Under the pieces are notes generated by a model. It was given only the letters and a program-made list of their open reading frames with translations, was not told where the DNA came from and did no database searches. 64,000 bases of DNA from Enterocloster clostridioformis (GTDB lineage: Bacteria; Bacillota; Clostridia; Lachnospirales; Lachnospiraceae), in the NCBI RefSeq assembly GCF_020297485.1, contig NZ_JAIWZC010000001.1, positions 2,046,001-2,110,000 of the forward strand. The letters are read 5' to 3'. The position numbers and the translations under genes were made by a program. Positions 17,464-26,472 of this stretch are shown here, piece after piece (position 1 is the first letter of the stretch; each line of letters starts with the position of its first letter).

Positions 17464-19278
17464 TTATTCGTCATCCAGCTTCAGCACACTCATGAATGCT
17501 TTCTGCGGAATCTCTACATTTCCAATCTGGCGCATCCGTTTCTTGCCCTCCTTCTGCTTCTCAAGAAGTTTTCTCTTACGGCTGATATCGCCGCCGTAGC
17601 ACTTGGCCAGCACATCCTTACGGACAGCCTTCACCGTTTCCCTGGCAATGATCTTGCCTCCGATGGCTGCCTGGATCGGTATCTCAAACAGATGTCTGGG
17701 AATCTCATCCTTCAGCTTCTCGCACATCTTTCTGCCCCGTTCATAGGCGGAATCCGCGTGTACAATGAAGGAAAGGGCGTCCACCTCCTCACGGTTCACC
17801 AGGATGTCCAGCTTCACCAGGCTGGAACGCTCGTATCCCTTGAGCTCGTAGTCAAAGGAAGCGTATCCCCTGGAACGGGACTTAAGGGCATCGAAGAAAT
17901 CATAGATAATTTCATTTAAGGGCAGCTCGTATTTCAGAAGGGCACGGGTGGTCTCGATGTATTCCATGCCCAGGTAATTGCCTCTGCGCTCCTGACAGAG
18001 CGTCATAATTGAACCTACAAATTCCGTGGTCACCATAATTTCCGCACTGACGATTGGCTCCTCCATGTACTCGATTTCCGTAGGATCAGGAAGGTTGGAC
18101 GGATTCGTCAGCTCCATCATCTCGCCCGTGGTTTTGTGCACCCTGTATACAACGCCCGGGGCCGTTGTCACCAGGTCTAAGTTGTATTCACGCTCCAGAC
18201 GCTCTTCTATGATTTCCAGGTGCAGAAGTCCCAGAAAACCGCAGCGGAATCCGAAGCCCAGGGCAATGGATGTCTCCGGTTCATAGAACAGGGAGGCATC
18301 GTTGAGCTGGAGTTTTTCCAGCGCGTCTCTTAAGTCATTGTACTTGGCTCCATCCGCCGGATAGAGGCCGCAGTATACCATGGGGGTAACCTTTTTGTAA
18401 CCGGGAAGAGGTGACGCGCAGGGGTTGTCCCTGGAGGTCACCGTATCGCCCACGCGGGTATCCCGCACATTCTTGATGCTGGCCGTGATATAGCCTACCA
18501 TGCCTGCCCTCAGCTCGTCGCAGGGAATGAACTGGCCCGCGCCGAAATATCCCACCTCCACTACATCCTCCTCGGATCCGGTGGCCATCATACGGATAGG
18601 GGTTCCTCTTTTTACGGTTCCCTCCATGATGCGGCAGAATATGATGACTCCCTTGTAAGAATCGTAGATGGAGTCAAAGATAAGAGCCTTTAAGGGCGCT
18701 TCCGGATCTCCCTTGGGAGCAGGTATCTTGTGGACTATGGCTTCCAGCACTTCTTCTATATTAGCACCTGTTTTTGCCGAAATGTGGGGGGCGTCGCTGG
18801 CGTCCAGACCGATGACATCCTCGATTTCCGCTGCCACCCGCTCCGGCTCCGCGCTGGGGAGGTCGATTTTATTGATAACCGGAAACACATCCAGGTCATG
18901 GTCCAGGGCCAGGTACACGTTGGCCAGGGTCTGGGCCTCGATTCCCTGGGAGGCGTCCACCACCAGTATGGCTCCGTCGCAGGCAGCCAGGCTTCGTGAT
19001 ACCTCGTAGTTAAAATCCACATGTCCCGGAGTGTCTATCAGGTTGAAAATATACTCGTTTCCATCCTGGGCCTTATATACGGTACGGACTGCCTGGGACT
19101 TGATGGTAATTCCCCTCTCACGTTCCAGGTCCATATTATCCAGTACCTGCTCCTGCATCTCACGGCTGGTGAGAAGTCCTGTTTTCTCAATAATACGGTC
19201 AGCCAGGGTGGACTTTCCGTGGTCAATGTGTGCTATAATGCAAAAATTGCGAATTTTACTCTGGTCAACTGTTGGCAT
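17464..19278 (-). CDS. lepA: elongation factor 4 (LepA), back-translocating ribosomal GTPase
   Basis: The 604-residue protein has the G1 loop [31 protein letters not shown]-like domains and the LepA-specific C-terminal region ending [15 protein letters not shown]. Full length and highly conserved. It binds stalled or mispositioned ribosomes and moves them back one codon. It is followed by hemW. Confidence 0.98.
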   Translation of the reverse strand: MPTVDQSKIRNFCIIAHIDHGKSTLADRIIEKTGLLTSREMQEQVLDNMDLERERGITIKSQAVRTVYKAQDGNEYIFNLIDTPGHVDFNYEVSRSLAACDGAILVVDASQGIEAQTLANVYLALDHDLDVFPVINKIDLPSAEPERVAAEIEDVIGLDASDAPHISAKTGANIEEVLEAIVHKIPAPKGDPEAPLKALIFDSIYDSYKGVIIFCRIMEGTVKRGTPIRMMATGSEEDVVEVGYFGAGQFIPCDELRAGMVGYITASIKNVRDTRVGDTVTSRDNPCASPLPGYKKVTPMVYCGLYPADGAKYNDLRDALEKLQLNDASLFYEPETSIALGFGFRCGFLGLLHLEIIEERLEREYNLDLVTTAPGVVYRVHKTTGEMMELTNPSNLPDPTEIEYMEEPIVSAEIMVTTEFVGSIMTLCQERRGNYLGMEYIETTRALLKYELPLNEIIYDFFDALKSRSRGYASFDYELKGYERSSLVKLDILVNREEVDALSFIVHADSAYERGRKMCEKLKDEIPRHLFEIPIQAAIGGKIIARETVKAVRKDVLAKCYGGDISRKRKLLEKQKEGKKRMRQIGNVEIPQKAFMSVLKLDDE

Positions 19279-19351
19279 GCTTTATCCTCTTTCTGTGGTA
19301 TTTCTTCACCGGAAACTTACGTACATCCACATGGAAAACGCTTCCGTTCGC

Positions 19352-20698
19352 TTACTGAATTATACTATCTTTTCTATTTCCTTGCAACACCATATCCAAA
19401 AGTTCTGACAGGGGCTCCATGGCGTTTAAAGCCTCCTCATAGGTGTTTGTCTGGGCTCCCACCTCGATCAGGCTGGACTTGGGACGCAGGTGTTCATTGT
19501 ACCGAAGGCCCTTAAGGTATATCTTGCGGGTAAAGCCGGGGTAATAGGCAGTGGCTCCCAGCTGCATCTGAAGGCTGAATGCCAGGTTATCCTCCCGGTA
19601 TGGATTCTGCAGATACTCGATAGGCCCCTCCGGCGTCTGGCTCAGTCCGTTGAAAAACATAATCTGCGCCGTGTCCCTGCCATCCACCTGGGTGACCAGA
19701 TGCAGGTTTTCCCCTACCCCGTCCCTGTGGATATCAAGCACCACCTCGATGGAGGGATTCTGCTGCAGTATATTGGTAATTCCGTCCAGTGCATAATTAT
19801 ATGCCTTGCTCCGGTCCAGCTGGCCGTTTTTCAAGTCATACACCGATTTGTCGTGGTATACATTGTAACCCTTGGCCTCCAGCAGCCGGGTCAGGTAGTC
19901 CCCAATACCCACCACGGTCTGTCCGGGTCCGGAATCCTTATAAGCTTCCTGGGAATGAGTGTGGTAAATAAGTATCTGCGGCTTGGAGTCGTCCCCCTTC
20001 ATGGTCATGTCACGGCTCAGCAGGTCCCTGGCATTCATCAGATCACGGCCCGCCGTGGTGGAGGTGTGGACGCTGTAAAAATGTTTTATGAGGAAGTCGT
20101 AATCCATCAGCTGTTCCAACACATATGTATTGCCGGTAATGGGGCGCTCCAGTGTCCCCGTTATGGTCTCCAGGGACTGGCTGGCTCCCTGGAATCCGGA
20201 CGCTCCCATAGTTCCCGCGCCGGCTGCCAGGTCCTGGCCCCGGGTACTGTCTGCTCCGGCAGCGCCCGCATCGGCAGTTCCCCCTGCGCCGGCTTCTCCT
20301 GAGGCCACGATTCCTGTTTCCTCCGGAGTCTGCTGGCCGGACTCTTCATTGCCGTACCAGGCAAGATACTGGTGTTCTTCATAAAATGTTTTTACCGCGT
20401 TGTATTTGCGGTAAGCAGGATCCGGGTCATTGACTCCCCCACTGCCTCCCCGGACATCCGGCCAAGAGCCTGACACACCGGGATCTTCTGCCGGATGGGC
20501 CTGGTTCCATATGGCTTCTACCAGCCATTGTCCGCCTGCGCATATCATATTTCTGCACTCATTCTTTGTTATGCTTCCCGCGGCCCGGCTTATATACCGG
20601 CCGCACAGGAGCATAAGCAGTATAAGGACCGTGCCGGCCAGAAACCGGCGCACGAGCCGGTCCACGCCTCCACGTCTTATTCTCATCAATTCATTCAC
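19352..20698 (-). CDS. spoIIP: stage II sporulation protein P (SpoIIP), peptidoglycan hydrolase
   Basis: The 448-residue protein has an N-terminal membrane anchor (about residues 19-38), a low-complexity Ala/Gly-rich linker near residues 120-170 and a C-terminal catalytic domain with ILIYHTHSQEAY, VVLDIHRDG, AFSLQM and SLIEVGAQTNT. The His and Glu residues bind zinc in this amidase/endopeptidase fold. SpoIIP works with SpoIID and SpoIIM in engulfment, which shows that the host forms spores. It follows gpr, the usual order. Confidence 0.95.
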   Translation of the reverse strand: MNELMRIRRGGVDRLVRRFLAGTVLILLMLLCGRYISRAAGSITKNECRNMICAGGQWLVEAIWNQAHPAEDPGVSGSWPDVRGGSGGVNDPDPAYRKYNAVKTFYEEHQYLAWYGNEESGQQTPEETGIVASGEAGAGGTADAGAAGADSTRGQDLAAGAGTMGASGFQGASQSLETITGTLERPITGNTYVLEQLMDYDFLIKHFYSVHTSTTAGRDLMNARDLLSRDMTMKGDDSKPQILIYHTHSQEAYKDSGPGQTVVGIGDYLTRLLEAKGYNVYHDKSVYDLKNGQLDRSKAYNYALDGITNILQQNPSIEVVLDIHRDGVGENLHLVTQVDGRDTAQIMFFNGLSQTPEGPIEYLQNPYREDNLAFSLQMQLGATAYYPGFTRKIYLKGLRYNEHLRPKSSLIEVGAQTNTYEEALNAMEPLSELLDMVLQGNRKDSIIQ

Positions 20699-20759
20699 CT
20701 GTCATCATACTATTATTATGATATGCAGGAACGCAGAGGATATTGCTTGTTTCGTAACC

Positions 20760-21770
20760 TTACGGAAAAACAGCCTGATGGATGCCCTCGGATATGGTAA
20801 AGCTTAACTGCTTTACAGACTGGTCAATATCCGGAGGAGTGACGTAAAGAGGACCGAATTCCGGCTCCAGCAGCTCCCGTATAAGCTGATACTGTCCGTC
20901 CGGGTCCATTTCCTCGATCCAGCTCCCCGTTCCCCTGGTACCCTCATTTTCCGCCAGCACCCTCACCAGCGCGGAGACAGTATCGTGGACAATGGCTGCC
21001 GCCCCCACTACGGTGGGAACCCCTATGGCCATCACCGGCACTCCCAGACTTTCCTTTGTCAGGCTGTGGCGGTGATTTCCAACTCCTGAGCCCGGATGGA
21101 TTCCCGTATCTGTAAGCTGGATAGTGGTCCCCAGACGCCGCACGCTCCTGGCCGCCAGGGCGTCAATGGCAATAATCAGGTCAGGATGGGTTTCATGTAT
21201 GATACCCTTTAAAATTTCTGCCGTCTCCATGCCGGTCTGTGCCATGACTCCGGGCGCAATGCCGCTGATGGCGGGAAGCTTCCTGTCCTTCAGGAAGGTG
21301 TTTCCATACTGTCCGTCCAGATGTCTTGTTACCTGCAGGTTATCCAGCACCCTGGGGCCCAGGGAATCCGGGGTAACGGAGTCATTTCCCAGTCCCACCA
21401 CCAGGATCGAGGGCAAATCCTCCTCCCTGTACCCAATCATCTCTGCCATAAGCTTTTGTATCTGGCGGGCCAGTTCTTCCGATATCTCACTGTGGTAATC
21501 ATCGTCCGCCTTGGACAGCCGGTCTGCCTCCAGGGTCAGGTAGGTCCCTCTGGGCTTTCCCATTGACTTGGCTCCCTGTTCATTCAGTATCTTTACCTCT
21601 GTCAGTTTAAGGCCGCTTTTTTGGTGATGCCATTCCTTCAGCCGGACTCCGGATACGTCTCCGCCTTCCCCCATGGAACTCTCACGCTGTTCCAGCGCCA
21701 GGTCCGTCCTCACCTGGAAGGTACTGGCCGCGGCCTCATTGACAGCGTTTACAGCTGCATTTTCCTCCAT
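20760..21770 (-). CDS. gpr: GPR endopeptidase (germination protease)
   Basis: The 336-residue protein begins MEENAAVNAV and has the processing-site region FQVRTDLALEQRES, where the zymogen is cleaved, and the core blocks LVVGLGNDSVTPDSLGPRV, AIDALAARSVRRLGTTIQLTDTGIHPGSGVGNHR. It degrades small acid-soluble spore proteins when the spore germinates. GAGGTG lies 7 bases before the ATG at 21770; an in-frame ATG at 21800 has no ribosome site. It lies divergent to rpsT. Confidence 0.95.
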   Translation of the reverse strand: MEENAAVNAVNEAAASTFQVRTDLALEQRESSMGEGGDVSGVRLKEWHHQKSGLKLTEVKILNEQGAKSMGKPRGTYLTLEADRLSKADDDYHSEISEELARQIQKLMAEMIGYREEDLPSILVVGLGNDSVTPDSLGPRVLDNLQVTRHLDGQYGNTFLKDRKLPAISGIAPGVMAQTGMETAEILKGIIHETHPDLIIAIDALAARSVRRLGTTIQLTDTGIHPGSGVGNHRHSLTKESLGVPVMAIGVPTVVGAAAIVHDTVSALVRVLAENEGTRGTGSWIEEMDPDGQYQLIRELLEPEFGPLYVTPPDIDQSVKQLSFTISEGIHQAVFP

Positions 21771-21874
21771 ATTCATCCACCTCACATCTCGTTCTCCCAT
21801 CAGTTTCTGCGATTATGGCCGGAAATATGTATGATTGGATTGTCAAATTTCTTCAAAAATTCGCCAAATATGAC

Positions 21875-21903
21875 TTGACATTCCGGGTCAGATTAGCTAG
21901 AAT
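21875..21903 (+). promoter_or_regulatory. rpsT promoter
   Basis: TTGACA at 21875-21880 and TAGAAT at 21898-21903 are separated by 17 bases, about 90 bases before the rpsT start. Confidence 0.75.
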
Positions 21904-21991
21904 ACAATAGTATGTTTACATTGAACTGTCCGTGTCCAGGCTTTGATGGAAAACACAAAGATTATAATATGAAGAACGGAGGTGTATTTCA

Positions 21992-22255
21992 TTGGCTAAC
22001 ATTAAATCTGCAAAGAAGAGAATCTTAGTAAACGAGACTAAGGCTGCAAGAAACAAGGCGATCAGATCCAAGGTTAAAACTGCAATCAAGAAGGTGGACG
22101 CTGCTGTTGCCGCCGGGGACAAGGCTGCTGCCCAGGCTGCACTGCTGGCTGCTACCACCGAGATTGACAAGGCTGCTACCAAGGGAGTATATCACAAGAA
22201 TAATGCTTCCCGCAAGGTATCCCGCTTATCCAAGGCTGTTAATTCCATCGCTTAA
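21992..22255 (+). CDS. rpsT: 30S ribosomal protein S20
   Basis: The 87-residue protein starts (M)ANIKSAKKRILVNETKAARNKA, with the family's Lys/Ala-rich helices and the GVYHKNNASRKVSRL end. The start codon is TTG, set by GGAGGTG 7 bases upstream. The E. coli gene also starts with UUG, which is linked to its autoregulation. Confidence 0.97.
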   Translation: MANIKSAKKRILVNETKAARNKAIRSKVKTAIKKVDAAVAAGDKAAAQAALLAATTEIDKAATKGVYHKNNASRKVSRLSKAVNSIA

Positions 22256-22295
22256 TTTATAGAGATATTCATTGTTAAGGAATTTCAGACACTCT

Positions 22296-22329
22296 TCCTT
22301 CCGGACCAACCCACCGGGAGGATTTTTTT
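22296..22329 (+). terminator. rpsT terminator
   Basis: TCCTTCCGG and CCGGGAGGA form a 9-bp stem with one G-U pair, followed by seven T. Confidence 0.8.
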
Positions 22330-22412
22330 CTTTCAATATTGCTCTGACTCCCATTTTTCATGCAGTGCATAAAATGAAGATTCCTGCCCATACTATCATC
22401 GAGGTGATAGAT

Positions 22413-22562
22413 ATGGCATCCTATGTTTCCCCGAAAATTCGGGACAAATTCGAAACCCTTTCCGTTGACCTGAAAAACTGCATCCTGGAGCGCAATGTGC
22501 ACCTGGAAACATTGCAGGACCTGATTAAGGTTCTGGATGAAATCGTGAAAGAGGGAAGCTGA
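22413..22562 (+). CDS. small 49-residue protein downstream of rpsT, unknown function
   Basis: The product starts MASYVSPKIRDKFETL and is mostly a predicted amphipathic helix pair with charged residues (VDLKNCILERN, LQDLIKVLDEIVKE). GAGGTGA lies 5 bases before the ATG. It is followed 23 bases on by a second small gene with a strong ribosome site, and both precede a terminator, so they look like a real two-gene unit. No function can be assigned. Confidence 0.6.
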   Translation: MASYVSPKIRDKFETLSVDLKNCILERNVHLETLQDLIKVLDEIVKEGS

Positions 22563-22585
22563 CAGCATCTAAAGGAGGCAGAATC

Positions 22586-22729
22586 ATGAATCGTACCATG
22601 AATCAGGATACAGCAGAAAACAGGGACTGTTCCAACGATACGGACCATGTGAAGAAGGACAAGGGCGCTTATGCAGAGCCCCTGCCGGAATCGTTCAGGC
22701 CGCGCCGTGACGGCCCTGGCGGAGAATAA
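22586..22729 (+). CDS. small 47-residue hydrophilic protein, unknown function
   Basis: The product starts MNRTMNQDTAENRDCS and ends in a Pro/Arg/Gly-rich tail (ESFRPRRDGPGGE). AAAGGAGG lies 7 bases before the ATG. The protein is highly charged and probably unstructured. The terminator at 22743-22797 follows within 15 bases. Confidence 0.5.
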   Translation: MNRTMNQDTAENRDCSNDTDHVKKDKGAYAEPLPESFRPRRDGPGGE

Positions 22730-22742
22730 GGCTTTAAGAGGG

Positions 22743-22797
22743 AAAAATCCCAGACAGATAAGCGGTTGCCTGCTTTTCCTGCCTGGGATTTTTCATG
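22743..22797 (+). terminator. intrinsic terminator after the two small genes
   Basis: AAAAATCCCAG at 22743-22753 pairs exactly with CTGGGATTTTT at 22783-22793. Confidence 0.85.
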
Positions 22798-22857
22798 TTT
22801 TCTTCCGGGTACCGGCTTTACATATGGTCTAACAACTTAGGATTTGCAAAGCCATAC

Positions 22858-23470
22858 TCAAGATAATAGTTCAAATCCAAATTGTAGAATAGGAACACAC
22901 AATTCACAATAATGCCTGTCTACAAAAGTTTTTCTATAGCGCTCCATTATAGGTCTGCTTTTATCAAACAAATATCCTAATTTCTCCAATTCAGAAAAAC
23001 ACATTTTCCATGCGGTTTGGACTGCATCTGTTGTGTGGGGAATTAGAAAAGTTAAATATTTACCGCTCTCCAATCCTCTACACTTGATTTGATTTAGTGC
23101 AAAGTTGTGATTCGGGGTGGGGGTAATTGATGCAAACATCATAACAGCACTGACAAGGCTTTACTATTTCAGGATTATCCATAGGTATTGCATAAAAAAC
23201 GGTATCCTCATCATATAAATTGTTCTCTTTTATCCATTTCTTAAAAGTATCCATCAGTTTGTAATTTTCAACGTCATACTCACCAGTTCTTCTCATATAA
23301 ATAACCTTAGAGGACGGTATTCTTTCTTGCATAGTGTTAATATAGAATTTCAAAATTGTTTTCTCCAATCTTATAAAGTCATCTATATCTAAACAAATCG
23401 TAATCCCAATTAAAATGATTTTCAAGAAGTTTTTTAAATGGGCATTTGTCGCTGACTCTATTATACTATG
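22858..23470 (-). pseudogene. frameshifted, truncated regulator with a GyrI/AraC-type effector-binding domain
   Basis: Two reading frames carry one domain. The upstream frame has KVIYMRRTGEYDVENYKLM and FYAIPMDNPEIVKPCQCCYDVC; the other frame continues with GLESGKYLTFLIPHTTDAVQ, SRPIMERYRKTFVD and YCELCVPI. These are the two halves of the small-ligand binding domain attached to AraC- or MerR-type regulators. The frame changes near 23115-23135, in a C-rich stretch, consistent with a one-base indel. No DNA-binding domain is left upstream, where the sequence becomes unrelated. It is most likely a dead remnant. Confidence 0.7.
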
Positions 23471-23725
23471 ACCGTCCTCTATGGAGGGAGATGAACGGAA
23501 ACCTTCTGGACGTGAACAGTTTGCAGCCGCAAAGGGGTTCCGGGCGGCAAGTCCACAAAGTGGTAGCTGGCGGCAGCCAGCGCAGGGGAAGTGTAGTTTC
23601 CCCTGTGATGATTGGCAGGAGCCGGAACGCTTCGGGCAATCATCCGCTTTCCGCAGGAAGCCCCCGGCAGGGCGCAATACACTACCTTCAGGTGGTGAAT
23701 AGTTGCGCACTCTTTCTCAAAATCT
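23471..23725. other. unassigned scrap sequence between two pseudogenes
   Basis: GC-rich sequence, unlike the AT-rich DNA on both sides, with short open frames on both strands that match nothing I recognise. It probably is a remnant of a mobile element. Confidence 0.3.
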
Positions 23726-24503
23726 GCCCTTGCCAATTACGAGTCCAACGAGTATAAAGAAATTAATCATAGCAACCTTATTACGCTGGCAGACTTTTAT
23801 GAAGTGTCACTTGATTACTTGTTCTGCCGGACAGAAAACCGAGAGCAGATAAACACACCCTTGATGGAGCTACATTTGAATGATGAAATAGTGGCACTTC
23901 TAAAGTGTGACCGTATCAACAACCGGCTGCTCTGTGAGCTTGCCACACACAAAGATTTCATCAAGTTTCTGGCTGACATTGAAATTTATGTGGACGGCAT
24001 TACTACTATAACTCGATTTAAATAAGTTTACAATTTAAGCATTGGTAGTAATCTGATTTCTTGGCTTACGTGTCCGTGCTTTGGGCGCACGTTTCCCTTG
24101 GTTTTCAGGATAATAATGTAAACTTATTAAAATCGAATTATACTACCATGCAATTCAAAACCTCAATGCCCTCGTCGATACCGTCCGTCATGAAATCATT
24201 GAACGGTATCGCCCCGGCGAAGATATTCCGTATATAAAAGTCCTGCAAGCCGCCCATGTGAATGATGATGAATATTTCAGCCGCATGGTGCTAGATGATA
24301 TAAACGTCATTATCCGAGATATTCGGGAAACCCACAAAAAGGACAGTGAAAGTGCGCCACAGACCACCGTTGCCGATGAGCTGAAAGAAAATTTGGAAGC
24401 AGTTGAAAATTTCAAGGGCAGCCGTCAGGAAAAACAGGCAATGCTTTACTGCAAGCAGCTTGGTATCAACTACAAAAATCTGTCAGTTGAAGAATTTCGC
24501 TAG
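23726..24503 (+). pseudogene. XRE-type transcriptional regulator remnant, interrupted by a MITE
   Basis: The left part contains ALANYESNEYKEI and LITLADFYEVSLDYLFCRTENR, the end of a helix-turn-helix domain and the typical start of the linker in regulators from integrative elements. It lacks the first part of the HTH. The frame stops inside the MITE at 24008-24141. After the MITE the protein continues in another frame (QNLNALVDTVRHEIIERYRP to GINYKNLSVEEFR). Removing the MITE with one target copy gives ...VDGITTMQ..., with one further base needed to rejoin the frame, so there is also a small indel. The gene is not functional. Confidence 0.7.
24008..24141. mobile_element. 134-bp MITE with 25-bp terminal inverted repeats
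   Basis: The two ends match as inverted repeats at 23 of 25 positions; both contain AATAAGTTTACA. They are flanked by ACTACT (24002-24007) and ACTACC (24142-24147), a likely 5-6-base target duplication. The insert breaks the reading frame of the XRE-type gene. It has no coding capacity, so a transposase must have acted in trans. The inside holds a GC-rich hairpin (ACGTG ... CACGT). Confidence 0.75.
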
Positions 24504-24615
24504 CTGATTCGGATTCTCCAAAAATCAAAGAAGATGGGAACGCCAATCAGTCAGCGCAAGAAACGCAAATAATCGAGTAGGAGGAAGGCGATTATTTCGC
24601 CTTCCGACCTCTCAC

Positions 24616-24648
24616 ACCACCGTACGTACCGTTCGGTATACGGCGGTT
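24616..24648 (-). ncRNA. group II intron 1 domain V
   Basis: The stem CCGCCGTATACC/GGTACGTACGGTGG with an internal loop is followed by GTGAGAGG, as is typical of the catalytic domain V hairpin. Confidence 0.75.
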
Positions 24649-24656
24649 CAATCAAC

Positions 24657-25985
24657 TTAACATGTAACAGCCTTTTCGGCGTAGTAGTCTTCCATGGATA
24701 CAAGACCAAACTTAGCTAGTCTCTCTTTACTGATACAAATGTGGAGATTCCAGCTTCTGCACACTCTGGCATATCCTTTGGCATATGAAATGCCATGTGC
24801 CGCATTTGGCGGCAGACCAAGTTTGATAAGATTCTTTTCCCTGTTCTTTGGCGTTTTCCAGTGTTTCCATATGCACATGCGCAGTCGATACCGAATCTGT
24901 CCGTCCATTTTTGCGCACAGCCTTTTCATGCTTCCGATTTTGAAATAATTTATCCACCCTCGGATAAGCCGGTTGAGTTTCCCAATTTTATAACCATTGC
25001 CCACTCCCCAGCTCCTGCTTGTATATTTCTTCATCTGCGCCTTGAACTTTGCTGCCGCTTTCGGGTGTGGTCTGGCTTTGTACCCTTTGGCAAATGAGTC
25101 ATAGTAAAATCCAAACCCCAGATACTTAATGCCCTTTGGTTTATCAACCCTGCTCTTTTCCGCGTTCACTTTCAGTCCAAGCTTTTCCTCTATAAACCGA
25201 GCCACGCTCTTCATTACCCGCTCTGCCGCCTGTCTGCTCCCGACCATTATAATAAGGTCATCTGCATACCGGACGAAATCCAGCCTCCTTGCTTCCAGTT
25301 CTTTGTCCAGCTCATTTAACATGATATTTGCTAACAGCGGCGAGATATTTCCACCCTGCGGTGTGCCGACTACCGTATCTTCATACTCATCATCAATCAT
25401 TACGCCGCTGACCAGAATCTTTCTTACCACCGATATGACATCTCCGTCCTTTATTGTCCGTCCGAAAATCGTCATCAGCTTGTCATGGTCTACTGTGTCA
25501 AAGAATTTCGCTAGGTCGATATCCACTATCCAGTTGTGTCCGTCATTCATCATTTCCAATGCTTTAAGGACTGCCTGCTGTGCACACCGCTTGGGTCTGA
25601 ATCCATAGCTGTGGTCGTGAAACTGCTCCTCAAATATCGGGGTAAGCACCTGTGCCACCGCCTGCTGTACAAAGCGGTCTACTGCTGTTGGCACTCCAAG
25701 ATTTCTTGTACCACCATCGGGTTTGGGTATCTCCACCCTGCGGACTGGCTTCGGCTTATACTTCCTCGTCCGCAACTGTTCCTTAATGTTTTCGCCGTTT
25801 TCCGAAAGATATGCGCCAAGTTCTTCAACGGTCATCCCGTCCACGCCTGCCGCTCCTTTATTCCTTACGACTTGCAGATACGCCGCATTTAGATTATCCC
25901 TGCTTAATATCTGCTCCATGAGACTGCTTGTGTCCATGCGTTGTTTCCTTTCTGCCCCTTTTGCCTTTGCCGCCTTTGAAGTCAT
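24657..25985 (-). CDS. ltrA: group II intron reverse transcriptase/maturase (intron 1)
   Basis: The reverse transcriptase has all RT blocks: YKPKPVRRVEIPKPDGGTRN, SYGFRPKRCAQQAV, WIVDIDLAKFFDTVDHDKL, GTPQGGNISPLLANIML and the catalytic FVRYADDLIIMV, followed by the thumb/maturase domain (LNRLIRGWINYFKIGSMK). No HNH endonuclease domain follows, which suits class C introns that insert at single-stranded or hairpin DNA. I used the ATG at 25985; the ATG at 25937 (MDTSSLMEQ) has a better AAAGGA site and may be the real start. Confidence 0.93.
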   Translation of the reverse strand: MTSKAAKAKGAERKQRMDTSSLMEQILSRDNLNAAYLQVVRNKGAAGVDGMTVEELGAYLSENGENIKEQLRTRKYKPKPVRRVEIPKPDGGTRNLGVPTAVDRFVQQAVAQVLTPIFEEQFHDHSYGFRPKRCAQQAVLKALEMMNDGHNWIVDIDLAKFFDTVDHDKLMTIFGRTIKDGDVISVVRKILVSGVMIDDEYEDTVVGTPQGGNISPLLANIMLNELDKELEARRLDFVRYADDLIIMVGSRQAAERVMKSVARFIEEKLGLKVNAEKSRVDKPKGIKYLGFGFYYDSFAKGYKARPHPKAAAKFKAQMKKYTSRSWGVGNGYKIGKLNRLIRGWINYFKIGSMKRLCAKMDGQIRYRLRMCIWKHWKTPKNREKNLIKLGLPPNAAHGISYAKGYARVCRSWNLHICISKERLAKFGLVSMEDYYAEKAVTC

Positions 25986-26417
25986 CGACAGGCGTATGCT
26001 CCGGCTACGAAGTGGAACGTACTTCAACTGATTGATTGTTCAGCCCTTCGCTCCGTCCCCATTACAGGAACTTCCTCACTACTCTGGCTTCTGCTGACTT
26101 CTCACAATTCGTTGTTACTACGGCTAATGAGACCGCCTGTGAGACCTCCCCAGTTAAGGTGCGTGTTCTTTTCCTCCATGTACCTGCCGCATTTACTCGT
26201 ACTTCCGGCAACCTTTTGGACTTCAGTGCCTTTTGCCACCTTATCCGTATTTCCGAGCCTTATATGCGGTTCCTGTCCGTCAGGTCAGAGGTTTGCTTAC
26301 AGCTTCTTTCAGATTCCGTCTCACGGCGGACACCCTTGCTGTTCGGCTATGTGCTTCGTTGTTGCCTACGCGCACTTGGGACTTTCACCCATTAGAAAAC
26401 GCCCATGCTGGGCAAAC

Positions 26418-26457
26418 AAAACTGCCGTTGTGGGAATTGGCGTTCCTACAACGGCAG
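26418..26457 (-). terminator. terminator of the chimeric antiporter gene, target of intron 1
   Basis: On the minus strand CTGCCGTTGT and its complement form a 10-bp stem, extended inside by GGAA/TTCC, followed by TTTT. The intron starts immediately after. Confidence 0.85.
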
Positions 26458-26472
26458 CTTTCTATGCCAATA

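Larger units (their letters stand above)
24572..26417 (-). mobile_element. group II intron 1, probably class C, inserted behind a terminator
   Basis: The minus-strand RNA would begin GUUUGCCCAGC at 26417 and end after a domain VI hairpin (GGAAGGCGA/TCGCCTTCC) with the presumed branch-point A near 24579. Domain V lies at 24616-24648. The 26028-26417 segment without a gene is the structured 5' part (domains I-III), with the ...GGGTGAAAGTCCC motif. The intron lies directly after the hairpin and T-tract at 26418-26457, the site preference of class C introns. The encoded RT is intact. Confidence 0.8.

Noticed and set aside
23446..23757. Plus-strand frame in the scrap region as a gene
   Set aside because: No homology that I recognise, runs across a likely recombination junction, and lacks a ribosome site.
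24657..26417. Diversity-generating retroelement or retron
   Set aside because: The RT has full maturase features and is flanked by domain V/VI and a group II 5' end; no variable repeat or msr/msd structure is present.
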